DNA of 64,000 bases from Marinomonas algarum (GCF_020532605.1 NZ_JAJATW010000002.1:186001-250000), one strand, 5' to 3'; positions 41,585-51,424 are shown, numbered from the stretch's first letter. Numbers and translations: made by a program. Notes: a model not told the origin generated them from the sequence alone.

Positions 41585-42508
41585 ATGACATTATCGACAG
41601 AGCAATCCGGTCACCAAACCACCGCCATTAAGAGCATTCCACAAGAAGCCTTTGATTGGTACGATGAATACGCTCATGGCGACATCGATCGTCGTACGTT
41701 TCTTTCCCGTCTTGGCACTCTTAGTGTTGCAGGCCTAACACTCTCTGTTGTGGCCGGTGCCCTCACGCCCAACTACGCGCTTGCGGAACAAGTTTCTTTC
41801 AATGATCCGGATATTACCGCCAGCTACGTGGAATATGATTCGCCCAATGGACATGGCAAAGCCCGCGGCTACTTGGTCGTACCAAAGGGTGTCGATGTAA
41901 ACAATAAAGCGGCCGCGGTGTTGGTTGCCCATGAGAACCGTGGACTCAACCCATATATTGAAGATGTGGCTCGTCGCCTTGCTAAAGAAGGTTTCATTGC
42001 CTTTGCACCCGATGCACTTTTTCCTCTCGGTGGTTACCCCGGCAATGATGATGAAGGCCGAGCCATGCAGAAAACGCTCGATGGTGCGAAGATTGAAGGC
42101 GACTTCATGGATGCTGCTACGTTGCTGAAAAACCATGAGTTTACAACAGGTAAAGTCGGCATGGTGGGGTTCTGTTTTGGTGGCTACTTAACTAACTCAC
42201 TGGCAGCGAATATGCCGGATACCATTCACGCCGCCGCGCCCTATTACGGTACACCAGCAAAATCTAATCTTGATCAAATCAAGGCGCCTTTGCAATTGCA
42301 CTTTGCTGAGCTAGATAAACGAGTGAACGCGACCTGGCCTGATTATGAAGAAGCCTTAAAAGCCAATAATGTTGACTACACGGCTTATATTTATCAAACC
42401 GCCAATCACGGTTTTCATAATGACTCAACGGCACGCTATCAAGAGAAAAATGCCGAATTAGCATGGGAACGTACCCTAGGCTTTTTTAAACAGACATTAA
42501 ACGCCTAA
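41585..42508 (+). CDS. Tat-exported dienelactone hydrolase family protein
   Basis: 307 residues. Twin-arginine signal DRRTFLSRLG followed by a hydrophobic stretch and a cleavage-like site ALA-EQ near residue 60; so periplasmic. Alpha/beta hydrolase of the DLH family with nucleophile cysteine in MVGFCFGGYL and histidine in NHGFHNDSTA. Substrate unknown; no ortho-cleavage catabolic genes nearby. AAGAGGAAACACC precedes ATG. Confidence 0.85.
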   Translation: MTLSTEQSGHQTTAIKSIPQEAFDWYDEYAHGDIDRRTFLSRLGTLSVAGLTLSVVAGALTPNYALAEQVSFNDPDITASYVEYDSPNGHGKARGYLVVPKGVDVNNKAAAVLVAHENRGLNPYIEDVARRLAKEGFIAFAPDALFPLGGYPGNDDEGRAMQKTLDGAKIEGDFMDAATLLKNHEFTTGKVGMVGFCFGGYLTNSLAANMPDTIHAAAPYYGTPAKSNLDQIKAPLQLHFAELDKRVNATWPDYEEALKANNVDYTAYIYQTANHGFHNDSTARYQEKNAELAWERTLGFFKQTLNA

Positions 42509-42528
42509 TACGATACAGCGAAAAACGC

Positions 42529-42568
42529 AGCGCGGTTGATGTGATGTCACATGGCCGCGCTTTTTTTA
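42529..42568. terminator. bidirectional terminator shared by DLH and glycosyltransferase genes
   Basis: Stem AGCGCGG / CCGCGCT with T7 on one side and T5 on the other. The glycosyltransferase stop codon (42547) lies inside the loop. Confidence 0.75.
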
Positions 42569-43671
42569 GTTCGTATCCTTAGTGGTTTTATGCGTTGTTG
42601 ATCTGATACTTTTGATGTTTTTGTATAGGAAAAATCAATAGGCTGATCGCTGCTCACTTGACTCCAAAGCGACTCACACAGATCGTCTAAGCGCTCGTCA
42701 TGTCCAGACACCAACCACTCAACCACCGCTTTTGCAACATTTGGGTAACGTATCTGGGCAACCTCACGGGTCTCTAACCAGTTGGCAATAACCTTTTCAT
42801 CCAGTGCATCGCAAGTACTGGTCAATCCCAGTAGAGACAACGCCATGACGTTAGAGTGTTGTTCAATTTGCCCTTTTAATGGTTTCGTTAGAATACGTCG
42901 CCCTAGCTGCAATGCCTCTGAATTTAACTCAAATCCCGCATTACACAGCACAGATTGACATTCACTAAGGTTTTTCTGAAAAGTCGTTCGATCAAAGGGA
43001 AAGACTTCAATATTGCCATAAATACCCGGATCAATGTCTTTGCAATGCACTCGAAAATGGTAGTTCGGTACGGCTTCTAGCCATTCAAATACCGCCTCAC
43101 TGTTTTCAAAAGGCAAATACACCAACACATGATCTGCAGAAACCGTAGACTGTGTTTCTGGCATGGATACTAAGGGCGGCAAAATAGGATGCCCAAAGTG
43201 ATGCCAATGAGCGCCTAATTGCGATGATACAGGCGCAAAATTCGACATTACCCATTGAGCAAGTCGATTTTTTTGGTAACGCGGAATGTCGTGTGTAAAC
43301 GCATACTGATGACCAAACCCAAGACAAGGCACGCCTTGACGCTTTGCCGCCCAAGCCACAATCGGCTCATAGTCCGTCATGACCAGATCATAACCTCGTG
43401 TATCTAAGCGTTGTACATCGCGATAGAACTGACCTAAACGGGCTTTTTTATAAGTAGCATGTAGATCTAACTCGCCATTTCGCGCTACAAAACTCAACCC
43501 TTCAAACGTTTGATAGTGACCAAATATCGCCATATCAAAGTAATCTTCTACGGTTCGCCCCGAGAATACAAAGTCAACGTCAATACCCAGTTGATGCATT
43601 TCATACGCCATGGCTCTAGCACGCGTAATATGACCATTTCCTGTGCCCTGAACACCGTACAGAATCCTCAT
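42547..43671 (-). CDS. glycosyltransferase, MJ1255/VC2487 type (GT28-like)
   Basis: 374 residues from the ATG at 43671. GT-B fold: N-terminal glycine loop ILYGVQGTGNGHITRARAMA and a GT28-like donor-binding half with LCNAGFELNSEALQLGRRIL, where family donors are sugar nucleotides. Relatives were annotated only as conserved hypothetical. The ATG overlaps the PAP2 stop as ATGA, so the two are translated as a pair. The pair follows a Pho box at 44243-44271. Sugar and acceptor unknown; diacylglycerol is the natural candidate from context. Confidence 0.7.
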   Translation of the reverse strand: MRILYGVQGTGNGHITRARAMAYEMHQLGIDVDFVFSGRTVEDYFDMAIFGHYQTFEGLSFVARNGELDLHATYKKARLGQFYRDVQRLDTRGYDLVMTDYEPIVAWAAKRQGVPCLGFGHQYAFTHDIPRYQKNRLAQWVMSNFAPVSSQLGAHWHHFGHPILPPLVSMPETQSTVSADHVLVYLPFENSEAVFEWLEAVPNYHFRVHCKDIDPGIYGNIEVFPFDRTTFQKNLSECQSVLCNAGFELNSEALQLGRRILTKPLKGQIEQHSNVMALSLLGLTSTCDALDEKVIANWLETREVAQIRYPNVAKAVVEWLVSGHDERLDDLCESLWSQVSSDQPIDFSYTKTSKVSDQQRIKPLRIRTKKSAAM

Positions 43672-44183
43672 AACACGACTCCAATTGCCAGCCCAGCACA
43701 CAAACATCCTAACAAAGCCCCAATCACCGTATCGGTTGGAAAATGCACTCCTAGGAAAATACGAGACAAGCCTACGTTGGCTGCCCATACATACAGAATC
43801 ATATTGAAACTCGGAAACCACTCACTGAGGCAACATGCCATAAAAAAGGCACCGGATGTGTGTCCAGAAGGAAAAGAGAACTGATCAGAAGGAATGATAA
43901 AACTACTAAAATTTTCTAACGCTTGAGCGGGCCGATTGCGTTTGCAGCCTCGCTTGAGAATAAGATATAAGCTTCGCTCAAGCAAAAAGCCAAACATCAA
44001 TACCCAAACCAACTCTTCGTAACCCAGCCACCACAGCGCCCCCGCCAAAACAGCGTACAATGGCCCATCGGCTGAAAAAGAAACCGCTCGACCCATTCGA
44101 GTTAGGGTCACTCTGTGTTTGCGTGCCATGCACCAAGAGAATGTTTGCACATCAAAGGAATGAATATTTTGTAATAGACTCAT
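43668..44183 (-). CDS. PAP2 family phosphatase
   Basis: 171 residues, five or six membrane helices. All three catalytic motifs are present: KRGCKRNRP (77-85), PSGH (105-108) and SRIFLGVHFPTD (140-151). The family dephosphorylates phosphatidate, phosphatidylglycerol phosphate or undecaprenyl diphosphate. First gene of a two-gene operon with a glycosyltransferase, 60 nt downstream of a Pho box. ATG at 44183 chosen for best length; RBS is weak. Upstream in-frame codons exist. Confidence 0.85.
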   Translation of the reverse strand: MSLLQNIHSFDVQTFSWCMARKHRVTLTRMGRAVSFSADGPLYAVLAGALWWLGYEELVWVLMFGFLLERSLYLILKRGCKRNRPAQALENFSSFIIPSDQFSFPSGHTSGAFFMACCLSEWFPSFNMILYVWAANVGLSRIFLGVHFPTDTVIGALLGCLCAGLAIGVVL

Positions 44184-44242
44184 CAGACGGACCCAACTGG
44201 TTATGTGATGATTCCAACATAAACCAGTAAAGTGTCCGTTAC

Positions 44243-44271
44243 ATGGCATTCCGGTGACAAGTCAGTGACAG
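44243..44271 (-). promoter_or_regulatory. Pho box before PAP2-glycosyltransferase operon
   Basis: On the minus strand: CTGTCAC-TGAC-TTGTCAC (44254-44271), then four bases and ATGCCAT (44243-44249). Repeats are spaced 11 nt, as in PhoB sites (CTGTCAT-N4-CTGTCAT); matches 6/7, 5/7 and 5/7. It lies 60 nt before the PAP2 start and 5 nt after pldA ends. Confidence 0.75.
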
Positions 44272-44275
44272 AAGG

Positions 44276-45307
44276 TTAAAGCCAGTTAGTCAACATCAAC
44301 CCCACTCCCAAGGATTGCGTCTGATGATCGTAATCCAACAAGGACTGCCCATAACCATTGAAATACTGTACGTAGCCTCGGGTTTTCCCCCATAAAGGAA
44401 ACGTGAAACCCAACTGAATGGCGCCACGGTTATCATCGGCTTTTAAGTTGTTTCTCAACATGATTTCTACTGTGTAATCATCAATGGCGTGAATCAGATT
44501 AAATTCACCATAGCCATAATAATTCTCAATATTTGGGTTATCGTCTATGTCGCGGGATTCAGGCAAACGATACCATGGCTTAAACGAAAACGCGGTATCA
44601 CCATATTCAAACATAAAGTCAACATAGAAACGGTTCCAAGAACGTGAAAGCGCTTCCGATTGCCCATTCGATTGATGCACAAACCCATAAGACACATAGT
44701 TAGGTTTAATCCCTAGAAAACCCTGTTTGGGTTTGGTCACAATAAACACTTCTGGCTCGTGGTTGGTATCACGAAACGGCGCTGAAATAGTATTATTGTA
44801 AGACTGCCAGTAGGCTTGCTGAGTGTAAGCAAACCATAAACTGGTCTCGCGTCCGACCACATCGTACGCAACAGGAAATTTCACACTCAGTTGAAATTTA
44901 AACTCAATATTGTCCAAACTCTCACTGCTGTCAGCGTCCCCTAAAAACGCACGGTCATTAGGGCTCGACGTGTAAGCAATCGGCAAAAAATAATTGGGCT
45001 TGTGGGGCGTGAGCACAAAAGGATTATCAACGGTCGCACTTTCTCGGTTTTCCCGTTGTTGGTACAAGCCATTGGCCTCTCTGGCGCGCTTCAAAATTGA
45101 ATCGGGCACTTCAGGCTCTTCCGGTGAATAATCGTCTTGCGACTCTAAGTCCGTTTGCCCTGTTTCAGGCAATGTGATTTGTAGACGCTCCAAGCCACTC
45201 TCTACATTATCTGTTGGCGCTTTTTCAGTTTGCGCGATGGCCGTACCGGATAGCATCACACTAGTTAAAAAAGCACTCGACAATACGGCTTTTGAAATGG
45301 CTTGCAT
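44276..45307 (-). CDS. pldA: outer-membrane phospholipase A1
   Basis: 343 residues. Signal peptide ends near TAIA-QTEK. OMPLA triad is intact: H211 and S213 in YGFVHQSNGQ, and N225 in SRSWNRFYVD, with the exact E. coli spacing (H142-S144-N156). A beta-barrel follows a long N-terminal acidic linker (about 30-90), longer than in E. coli. Hydrolyses phospholipids in the outer leaflet. ATG at 45307 follows AAGGG; an in-frame TTG at 45331 is less likely. Confidence 0.92.
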   Translation of the reverse strand: MQAISKAVLSSAFLTSVMLSGTAIAQTEKAPTDNVESGLERLQITLPETGQTDLESQDDYSPEEPEVPDSILKRAREANGLYQQRENRESATVDNPFVLTPHKPNYFLPIAYTSSPNDRAFLGDADSSESLDNIEFKFQLSVKFPVAYDVVGRETSLWFAYTQQAYWQSYNNTISAPFRDTNHEPEVFIVTKPKQGFLGIKPNYVSYGFVHQSNGQSEALSRSWNRFYVDFMFEYGDTAFSFKPWYRLPESRDIDDNPNIENYYGYGEFNLIHAIDDYTVEIMLRNNLKADDNRGAIQLGFTFPLWGKTRGYVQYFNGYGQSLLDYDHQTQSLGVGLMLTNWL

Positions 45308-45404
45308 TGTATTGAACCCTTGTATCGACAAACGTCGTCATCGCTTTTTCAAACAAGCAGCGCATTCAAAGGAAAAAATACCGCCGTAGGAAAAAGACCT
45401 TGTT

Positions 45405-45752
45405 TTAAGATAGAACGACGGTTTTCGCGTAGCTCTCTCGTTCCATTTCACCTATTTCGACTGAAAAACTAACATTTTTTAATGAAAACTGTGTCAATGA
45501 TTCCAGTACTAAATGAGAAAGTTGCTGACGCTGCTCAAGCGAACGACCTGACAATAGTCTGACAGTGACATGAACAAAAGCATCTTCTTGTCCACCAGTA
45601 ACAAAGCTTTTATAAGGCGTACTGCGCAGTTTAATGTCCGTTTCTGCGAACAGTGTCGACGCAACACACGCACTTTTTACGGCTTCCAGCCAATCTGCGG
45701 GCGGAACTTCTTGTGCTAAATTTTGACTGTATTCAACAATACAATGTGGCAT
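45405..45752 (-). CDS. 5-carboxymethyl-2-hydroxymuconate isomerase-like tautomerase
   Basis: 115 residues, CHMI/MIF tautomerase superfamily. N-terminal catalytic proline exposed after Met in MPHCIVEYSQ; HVTVRLLSGRSLEQRQQLS in the middle. In Hpc pathway members it isomerises a homoprotocatechuate ring-cleavage product, but no other hpc genes are near. ATG at 45752 with AAGGATTATTTT upstream. Confidence 0.8.
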   Translation of the reverse strand: MPHCIVEYSQNLAQEVPPADWLEAVKSACVASTLFAETDIKLRSTPYKSFVTGGQEDAFVHVTVRLLSGRSLEQRQQLSHLVLESLTQFSLKNVSFSVEIGEMERESYAKTVVLS

Positions 45753-45806
45753 AAAATAATCCTTTTTTAGATTTATTAGCAATAAAAAATGACCCTGTAG
45801 GAAGGG

Positions 45807-46742
45807 TTAGTAACCCCGAGTCAAATCTACCGAGGTCGGAATATCGCCCGTTTCACGGTAATGTGCAATGTTAGAGGCAACAATCTCACTCGCACTCTGT
45901 GGGTTGGATGGCGCAGAAATATGCGGCAATACAGTGACGGACTCGTGCTGCCAAAAGGTATGATTCAGAGGCAAGGGTTCTGTCACAAAAACATCAAGTA
46001 CTGCATGTTTGAGACGACCAGAGTCCAATTCTGCTAACAGTGCCGCATCGTCTACTACCGCACCACGGGCAAAATTAATTAGGCTGGCATGATCGGGTAA
46101 CAAGGCTAAGCGCGTTGCATTTAATAAGCCCTGAGTCTGTTTGGTAAGAGGCAAAAGACACACTAAAATGTCGCTTTGCTGTAACATTAAGCGCAACCCC
46201 TGCTCTCCAGAAAAACATTCAACACCATCAAGGTGCTTTGGGGTTCGACTCCAGCCTGCCACAGAGAAACCATTCTCAACCAGGCGCTCTGCACTGGCTC
46301 GACCTAACGCTCCTAACCCAAGTACGCCCAACCGGCGATTCTTTGCTGAGACCATTGGGTGTGGCAGCCAGCTAAGGGCTTTTTGCTGACGAGCATAGGT
46401 CGGCATCTCTCGATGCAAATACAGCGTCCAAGCCAATACCGCCTCAGACATGGTACTGGCCAGATTAGGGTCCACCAAACGGACAATGGAAAAAGAAGCT
46501 TCTGGTAACTCATGCACCATACGTTCTACCCCCGCCCACAGACCATGCACCCATTTAAGCGATGGCAGAGCCACTAAATCTTCCGGATCAGGGTTGGCAA
46601 CAATCGCCAGTTCACATTGGTGTTTTTGCTCATGAGACAAGTCAGAAAAAGACACGACCGTTTCATTAGGCATCGCTGTGGACAAGGTTTTTATCCACAA
46701 ATCCTGCTCTTCTGATGAAACACGACCAACAAAAGGGATCAT
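45807..46742 (-). CDS. D-2-hydroxyacid dehydrogenase (GhrA-like)
   Basis: 311 residues. NAD(P)-binding LGVLGLGALGRASAERL near 137, active-site arginine in NFARGAVVDD, glutamate in DVFVTEPLP and histidine in VLPHISAPSNPQSA. Glyoxylate/hydroxypyruvate reductase-like. Likely co-transcribed with the tautomerase gene (54-nt gap). Confidence 0.88.
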   Translation of the reverse strand: MIPFVGRVSSEEQDLWIKTLSTAMPNETVVSFSDLSHEQKHQCELAIVANPDPEDLVALPSLKWVHGLWAGVERMVHELPEASFSIVRLVDPNLASTMSEAVLAWTLYLHREMPTYARQQKALSWLPHPMVSAKNRRLGVLGLGALGRASAERLVENGFSVAGWSRTPKHLDGVECFSGEQGLRLMLQQSDILVCLLPLTKQTQGLLNATRLALLPDHASLINFARGAVVDDAALLAELDSGRLKHAVLDVFVTEPLPLNHTFWQHESVTVLPHISAPSNPQSASEIVASNIAHYRETGDIPTSVDLTRGY

Positions 46743-46782
46743 GGGAGCTCCTTACAACCAAATAACAAAGCCCCATGATACG

Positions 46783-49206
46783 CTATAAAGAAGAGTTCAG
46801 CGTATTAGAATCCTGAACAAAGCTCTTGATAAAGTCTTTAGGAGGTAAAGGGTGACCAAAGTAGTAACCTTGGTAATAAAAACACTCAAGCTCTTTAAGA
46901 CGATCATAATGCTCCAGTGTCTCGACGCCTTCGGCTAACACACTGATATTCAAAGCTTTTGCCATGGCAACCACCGCGTACACAATGGCCTCATCGCTCT
47001 CATCAGTTAATAAGTCACGTACAAAAGACTGATCGATTTTGAGGCGATCAATGGGCAGTGATTTTAGGTATTTAAGGGATGAATACCCAGTTCCAAAATC
47101 GTCAATGGACAAGTGGACACCCATGTCTTTAATCGCATGCATCTTTTCCAAAGAAGAAGATAAGTCATTCAATAACATGTTTTCTGTGATTTCTAAATCC
47201 ACACAAGATGTTGGCACATCATGCTTGGCCAGTTGTTCGGTCAGCATAGGCAGAAAACCCGCTTGTTGAAATTGAATCGGACTCACATTGATCGACATAC
47301 GCCAGTCAGCCTGCCACTTACCTTCTTTGAGCCAGACAGCCACTTGAGATAACGCTTCATTTAGCACCCAATGACCAATCTCAACAATCAAGCCAATCTC
47401 TTCAGCCACTGGAATAAACTCTGCAGGTGAAATAAACCCTCTTTCACTGTCTTTCCAGCGAATCAGTGCTTCCGCACCGATCAGTCCATTTTGCGCATTC
47501 ACTTGTGGTTGATAATACAATTCAAACAATTTGAATTCGGTGGCGTGATGCAATGCTTTTTCCATTTGCAAACGCGCATCTGAAATGGCCTGCATTTCCT
47601 CTCGATACAAGGCAAATGTATTACGACCCGACTCTTTCGCTCGATAAAGTGCCGTATCGGCTTGCTTTAAAATCACTTCAGCAGACTCTTTATCGTTATT
47701 AAATAGGGTTCCCCCTAAACTCGCAGTAATGTGTACTTCATGAGGACCCGCTTTTTTCACTTGCTGACATGCATACATAATGCTGTTCGCAAAGGCGCTG
47801 ATGTCTCTTTCGGCTTGCTCATAGTTATCGTTAATGTGTGGAATAAGAAAAGCAAACTCATCTCCGCCCATGCGAGCAAACACCATTGACTCTTCTAACA
47901 AATTTGACAGCTGGGAAGCGACGCTGCGTAACAGCTGATCACCAATGCCATGACCAAGAGAGTCATTGATGGTTTTGAAACGATCAAGATCCATAAAAAT
48001 AACCGCGGAATAACACGGCGATGTTTTTTTATGCTGATGTTTCAATGTAGTGACAAGTTGATTCGACAGGAACTGACGGTTTGGAAGACTGGTGACAGCA
48101 TCGTAATAGGCCAAATGATGAATGTGCGCTTCTGCTTCTTGCCGCTCAGTCACATCACGGATCAACAGCAAGGTTTCAACGTTACCCTGCAAACAATACT
48201 TAACTAAACGAATTTCTAAAGGAATTTCAATCCCTGAGCATTGGTAAGTCGCCTCAACCGTCAGCGGTTCTTCAATTTTTAGGTCGTTTAATATGTCGGA
48301 AAACACCGGCCAAGGCGAACTTGGGTGCAAGGCGTCTAGCGGTGTCATCCCTTTCTTTTTGATACTGCATTTGAACATACCTTGAGCCGCTGTGTTGGCT
48401 AAAATAATGTCATTGTGTTGATCCAACAACAAGATACCATCAGCGGCGTGTTCAATCATTGCCTTAGTGTGGCTGTCACTGCGCTCTAGATCACTGAGTG
48501 CGGTATTCAATTTTGTTAGCAGTAAAGAAAAAGTCTTATGCAAGTTACCTAGCTCATCGTTCTGATGGTGTCGATAGAACGATTTAGGCAATGGCAGTTC
48601 CTCATTGCGCTTTATGCTTGATAACGATTCGGTTAATCGCATCAATGGAAACGTCACTAAAAAATAAAACACGAAAGAAATTAAGCTCGCGAGTAATAGA
48701 TCTTTGCATAAGTTATAAAACAGAATCGATAAATGTTTGTGAAAAATACCCTCAAGCAAGTACGCCTTCTCTGGAAGAATCGTCAAATAACCGGCTTGGA
48801 AAGAGGGTTCTAACAGGTGTAATTGTCGACGATATTCAGGCAAATCAGACAAAAAATACTCTGCAAAGGTTTGACTCATACTGTCTACTGTCACATCAGG
48901 CAACTCAGTCTGGACAAAGAACTTACCAGTATCGTCTCTCACTTCCACATGAGCAATGGACGGGCTTAACAGCAAACTGTCGATTTGTTGTTGTGCAAAC
49001 TCGGTATCCAGTCGAAACACCGCTTCGGACAAGGGGCGCTCCACCACGGCCAGCAACTCTTCAAAGTTTTGATTGATTTGCTCTTTTTGAAAACGGACAC
49101 TTTCAATGAACTGAAGAGCGCTGCTGACCAAACTCAGCACGATGGCCAGCACGAGCGTTAATGCTGCCTGCTTTAGAAATAACGACTTAGAAAATACGAC
49201 GCCCAT
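46783..49206 (-). CDS. membrane GGDEF-EAL cyclic-di-GMP protein with PAS
   Basis: 807 residues. Two membrane helices (about 8-32 and 163-190) bracket a periplasmic sensor; PAS near 240-350; GGDEF domain with intact RMGGDEF (near 440) and the upstream FMDLDRFKTINDSLGH; EAL domain with AEALIRWKD, DDFGTGYSSLKYLKSLP and LAEGVETLEHY all intact. It could be a synthase, a phosphodiesterase or both. Separately promoted; GHG linking none. Confidence 0.93.
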   Translation of the reverse strand: MGVVFSKSLFLKQAALTLVLAIVLSLVSSALQFIESVRFQKEQINQNFEELLAVVERPLSEAVFRLDTEFAQQQIDSLLLSPSIAHVEVRDDTGKFFVQTELPDVTVDSMSQTFAEYFLSDLPEYRRQLHLLEPSFQAGYLTILPEKAYLLEGIFHKHLSILFYNLCKDLLLASLISFVFYFLVTFPLMRLTESLSSIKRNEELPLPKSFYRHHQNDELGNLHKTFSLLLTKLNTALSDLERSDSHTKAMIEHAADGILLLDQHNDIILANTAAQGMFKCSIKKKGMTPLDALHPSSPWPVFSDILNDLKIEEPLTVEATYQCSGIEIPLEIRLVKYCLQGNVETLLLIRDVTERQEAEAHIHHLAYYDAVTSLPNRQFLSNQLVTTLKHQHKKTSPCYSAVIFMDLDRFKTINDSLGHGIGDQLLRSVASQLSNLLEESMVFARMGGDEFAFLIPHINDNYEQAERDISAFANSIMYACQQVKKAGPHEVHITASLGGTLFNNDKESAEVILKQADTALYRAKESGRNTFALYREEMQAISDARLQMEKALHHATEFKLFELYYQPQVNAQNGLIGAEALIRWKDSERGFISPAEFIPVAEEIGLIVEIGHWVLNEALSQVAVWLKEGKWQADWRMSINVSPIQFQQAGFLPMLTEQLAKHDVPTSCVDLEITENMLLNDLSSSLEKMHAIKDMGVHLSIDDFGTGYSSLKYLKSLPIDRLKIDQSFVRDLLTDESDEAIVYAVVAMAKALNISVLAEGVETLEHYDRLKELECFYYQGYYFGHPLPPKDFIKSFVQDSNTLNSSL

Positions 49207-49522
49207 TACTGCTCACTTGAAAGGTTAATTCATTGCATCGCATTGGCGATACGCATCAATGAATACTTCGAATCACACCGAAGAGGAAGATTTGTATTGT
49301 TATGTAACTAAAATAAGACTGTCACTTTACGTAGCATGATACAAGTGAGCATAAGCAAATCTTATACGCTTTATGATTTGAATCAGGATAATCTGCATGA
49401 AAACCCACTCATTAGCACAAATAGAAACAAAAAAGCTGACCTCATGAAGAAGTCAGCTGTTATTGAAAGACACTTTATGTTTTTTAGCAAACACTATCGT
49501 TTTTACTAATATAAACAGGCAT
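49207..49522. other. 316-bp intergenic region, phoX end to GGDEF-EAL promoter
   Basis: Contains the terminator of phoX (49428-49458) and AT-rich DNA upstream of the GGDEF-EAL gene. No tRNA, no open frame with a good start, no Pho-type repeat pointing to the GGDEF-EAL gene. Confidence 0.5.
49428..49458 (-). terminator. terminator after phoX
   Basis: Stem AGCTGAC / GTCAGCT with A6 (U6 on the transcript). Confidence 0.8.
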
Positions 49523-51424
49523 TTAACCGATAACGGCACCGTCTTCACGGGAGATAGCAATCACGCTGGAACGTGGTACTGAGTTGCCGCCATCCGGCCA
49601 ATGAGAGTGACCTTTTTCACCCGGATGTTGCACACTGATAAACATGGTCGTGCGACTCGTATTCCATGCCGCCCCGGTGATTTCAGACTCTTTTGGCCCA
49701 ACTAAGAAGCGGCGAATTTCGCCGGTTTCTGGGTCACCCACCAGCATCTGGTTATTGCCTTGACCTTTAAATTCTTTCTCGTTGGAATAATTACCGTCTG
49801 TTTGAATCCACAACAGACCTTTCGAATCGAATTTCAGGCCATCTGGCGAATTGAACATATTGTCTTGATTTAGGTTACTAGAACCCGCGTAAGCATCATC
49901 GTAAACCGCTGGGTTACCCGCAAGCACAAACAAATCCCACTTAAATTGCGTGTGAGTATGATCACCCTCCATTGGTGTCCAGCGGACAATCTGCCCAAAG
50001 TTATTTTTCACCCGAGGATTAACGCCTGACGCTGGCGTTGCATCACCGCCCGCATTGGGTTTCACACCACGATTTTTGTTGTTGGTTAAAGAGCAATAAA
50101 TTTCAGCCTTGTGGGGGTGCGCAGCAACCCATTCTGGACGATCCATGGTGGTAGCACCCACTTTAGACGCCGCCATACGCGTATGAATCGCAATTTCGGC
50201 CTCTGTCATGCCGGTGGTGTTTGGTGTCAATGCCAACCACTCACCACGATTATTGTCATGGAATTTGGCCACATAAAGCGTTCCTTCTTCCAGTAAATCA
50301 CGGTTATCTCCCCCCACCAAATACTTGTGTTTAGAAATAAAGCGATACAAGAATTCGCCACGCTCATCATCGCCTAAATAGACAACAACGTGACCATCTG
50401 AGGCAATGGTTAACTCGGCATTTTCATGTTTAAAACGCCCTAGAGCCGTACGTTTTTTTGGACGTGATGTTGGGTCCATCGGATCAATTTCAACAATATA
50501 GCCAAAGCGGTTAGGCTCATTAGGCTCTTTGACAAGATCAAAACGATCGTCTGCCATGGCCCAGTTGTAACGCCCTTGAGTACTCAAACCATAACGCTTG
50601 TACGCGTCAGGCATCACATAATCCGCCTTGCTAGCGGTAAAGTAGCCGTTAAAATTCTCTTCACAGGTCAAATACGTGCCCCATGGCGTCTGACCATTAC
50701 CGCAGTTGTTCCAAGTGCCTTTGGCCACCTGACCTTTAGGGTCTTCTGAGGTCTGCATCCACTGGTGACCACGGGCAGGGCCAGTGATGTCCATTTCAGT
50801 ATCCGCGGTGATACGACGGTTATAAGGAGAATCCTGAACAATCCCCCATTTCCCACCACGTTGAGAAACCTCAATAATGGATACACCGTGTGCGGCTTTA
50901 TTTTTGCGCACATCATCAGGCGTCGTTGGCATACCTTCGGCACGAGTAGGGTGAAGCGTGTTTTCATTGGTGTATTCGTTGTTGATTGCCATCACTTGCG
51001 TGCCGTTCTTAGAGAAAAACGCCATGCCGTCATTATGATCACCAAACGCCAATTCTTGAGAAGCCCCCGTACCGCCTGTTGCGCCATTAAAAGCCGGTGC
51101 ATTGCTAAACAGAGGGTCTCCCCAAGAAGCCAACACTTCCCACTTATAACCTGTTGGGACCGTAATGGTATCCAGTGTATTGGCCTTAACCCTATCAAAA
51201 GCCAGACGAGACTCTGCATGACCCGCCGCCAAGGCTTTTCCAGCCGCCAGTGTCGTAGACCCCATAACGAAAGCACCCGCACCTACCGCAGCGCCACCGC
51301 TTAAGAAACCACGACGAGAGACCATTTTGTGCGCAACTTCTTCAAACTCCACCACTTCCGGCGCTGGACGAACCAATTCATCTAATTCATCAAAACCAAG
51401 TTTTCCATTTACTTTCATGCTCAT
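49523..51424 (-). CDS. phoX: PhoX-family alkaline phosphatase
   Basis: 633 residues. Tat signal VSRRGFLSGGAAVGAG at about 50-65, so exported folded. PhoX is a calcium/iron-dependent phosphomonoesterase common in marine bacteria. ATPTSGVNPR-like and MEGDHTHTQFKWDLFVLAG, DGLKFDSKGLLWIQTDGNYSN segments are typical of the DUF839/PhoX family. ATG at 51424 preceded by AGGG. Behind a three-repeat Pho box. Confidence 0.92.
   Translation of the reverse strand: MSMKVNGKLGFDELDELVRPAPEVVEFEEVAHKMVSRRGFLSGGAAVGAGAFVMGSTTLAAGKALAAGHAESRLAFDRVKANTLDTITVPTGYKWEVLASWGDPLFSNAPAFNGATGGTGASQELAFGDHNDGMAFFSKNGTQVMAINNEYTNENTLHPTRAEGMPTTPDDVRKNKAAHGVSIIEVSQRGGKWGIVQDSPYNRRITADTEMDITGPARGHQWMQTSEDPKGQVAKGTWNNCGNGQTPWGTYLTCEENFNGYFTASKADYVMPDAYKRYGLSTQGRYNWAMADDRFDLVKEPNEPNRFGYIVEIDPMDPTSRPKKRTALGRFKHENAELTIASDGHVVVYLGDDERGEFLYRFISKHKYLVGGDNRDLLEEGTLYVAKFHDNNRGEWLALTPNTTGMTEAEIAIHTRMAASKVGATTMDRPEWVAAHPHKAEIYCSLTNNKNRGVKPNAGGDATPASGVNPRVKNNFGQIVRWTPMEGDHTHTQFKWDLFVLAGNPAVYDDAYAGSSNLNQDNMFNSPDGLKFDSKGLLWIQTDGNYSNEKEFKGQGNNQMLVGDPETGEIRRFLVGPKESEITGAAWNTSRTTMFISVQHPGEKGHSHWPDGGNSVPRSSVIAISREDGAVIG

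Noticed and set aside
45405-45752. Homoprotocatechuate degradation cluster
   Set aside because: Only the isomerase-like gene is present; neighbours are unrelated, so no pathway claim is made.
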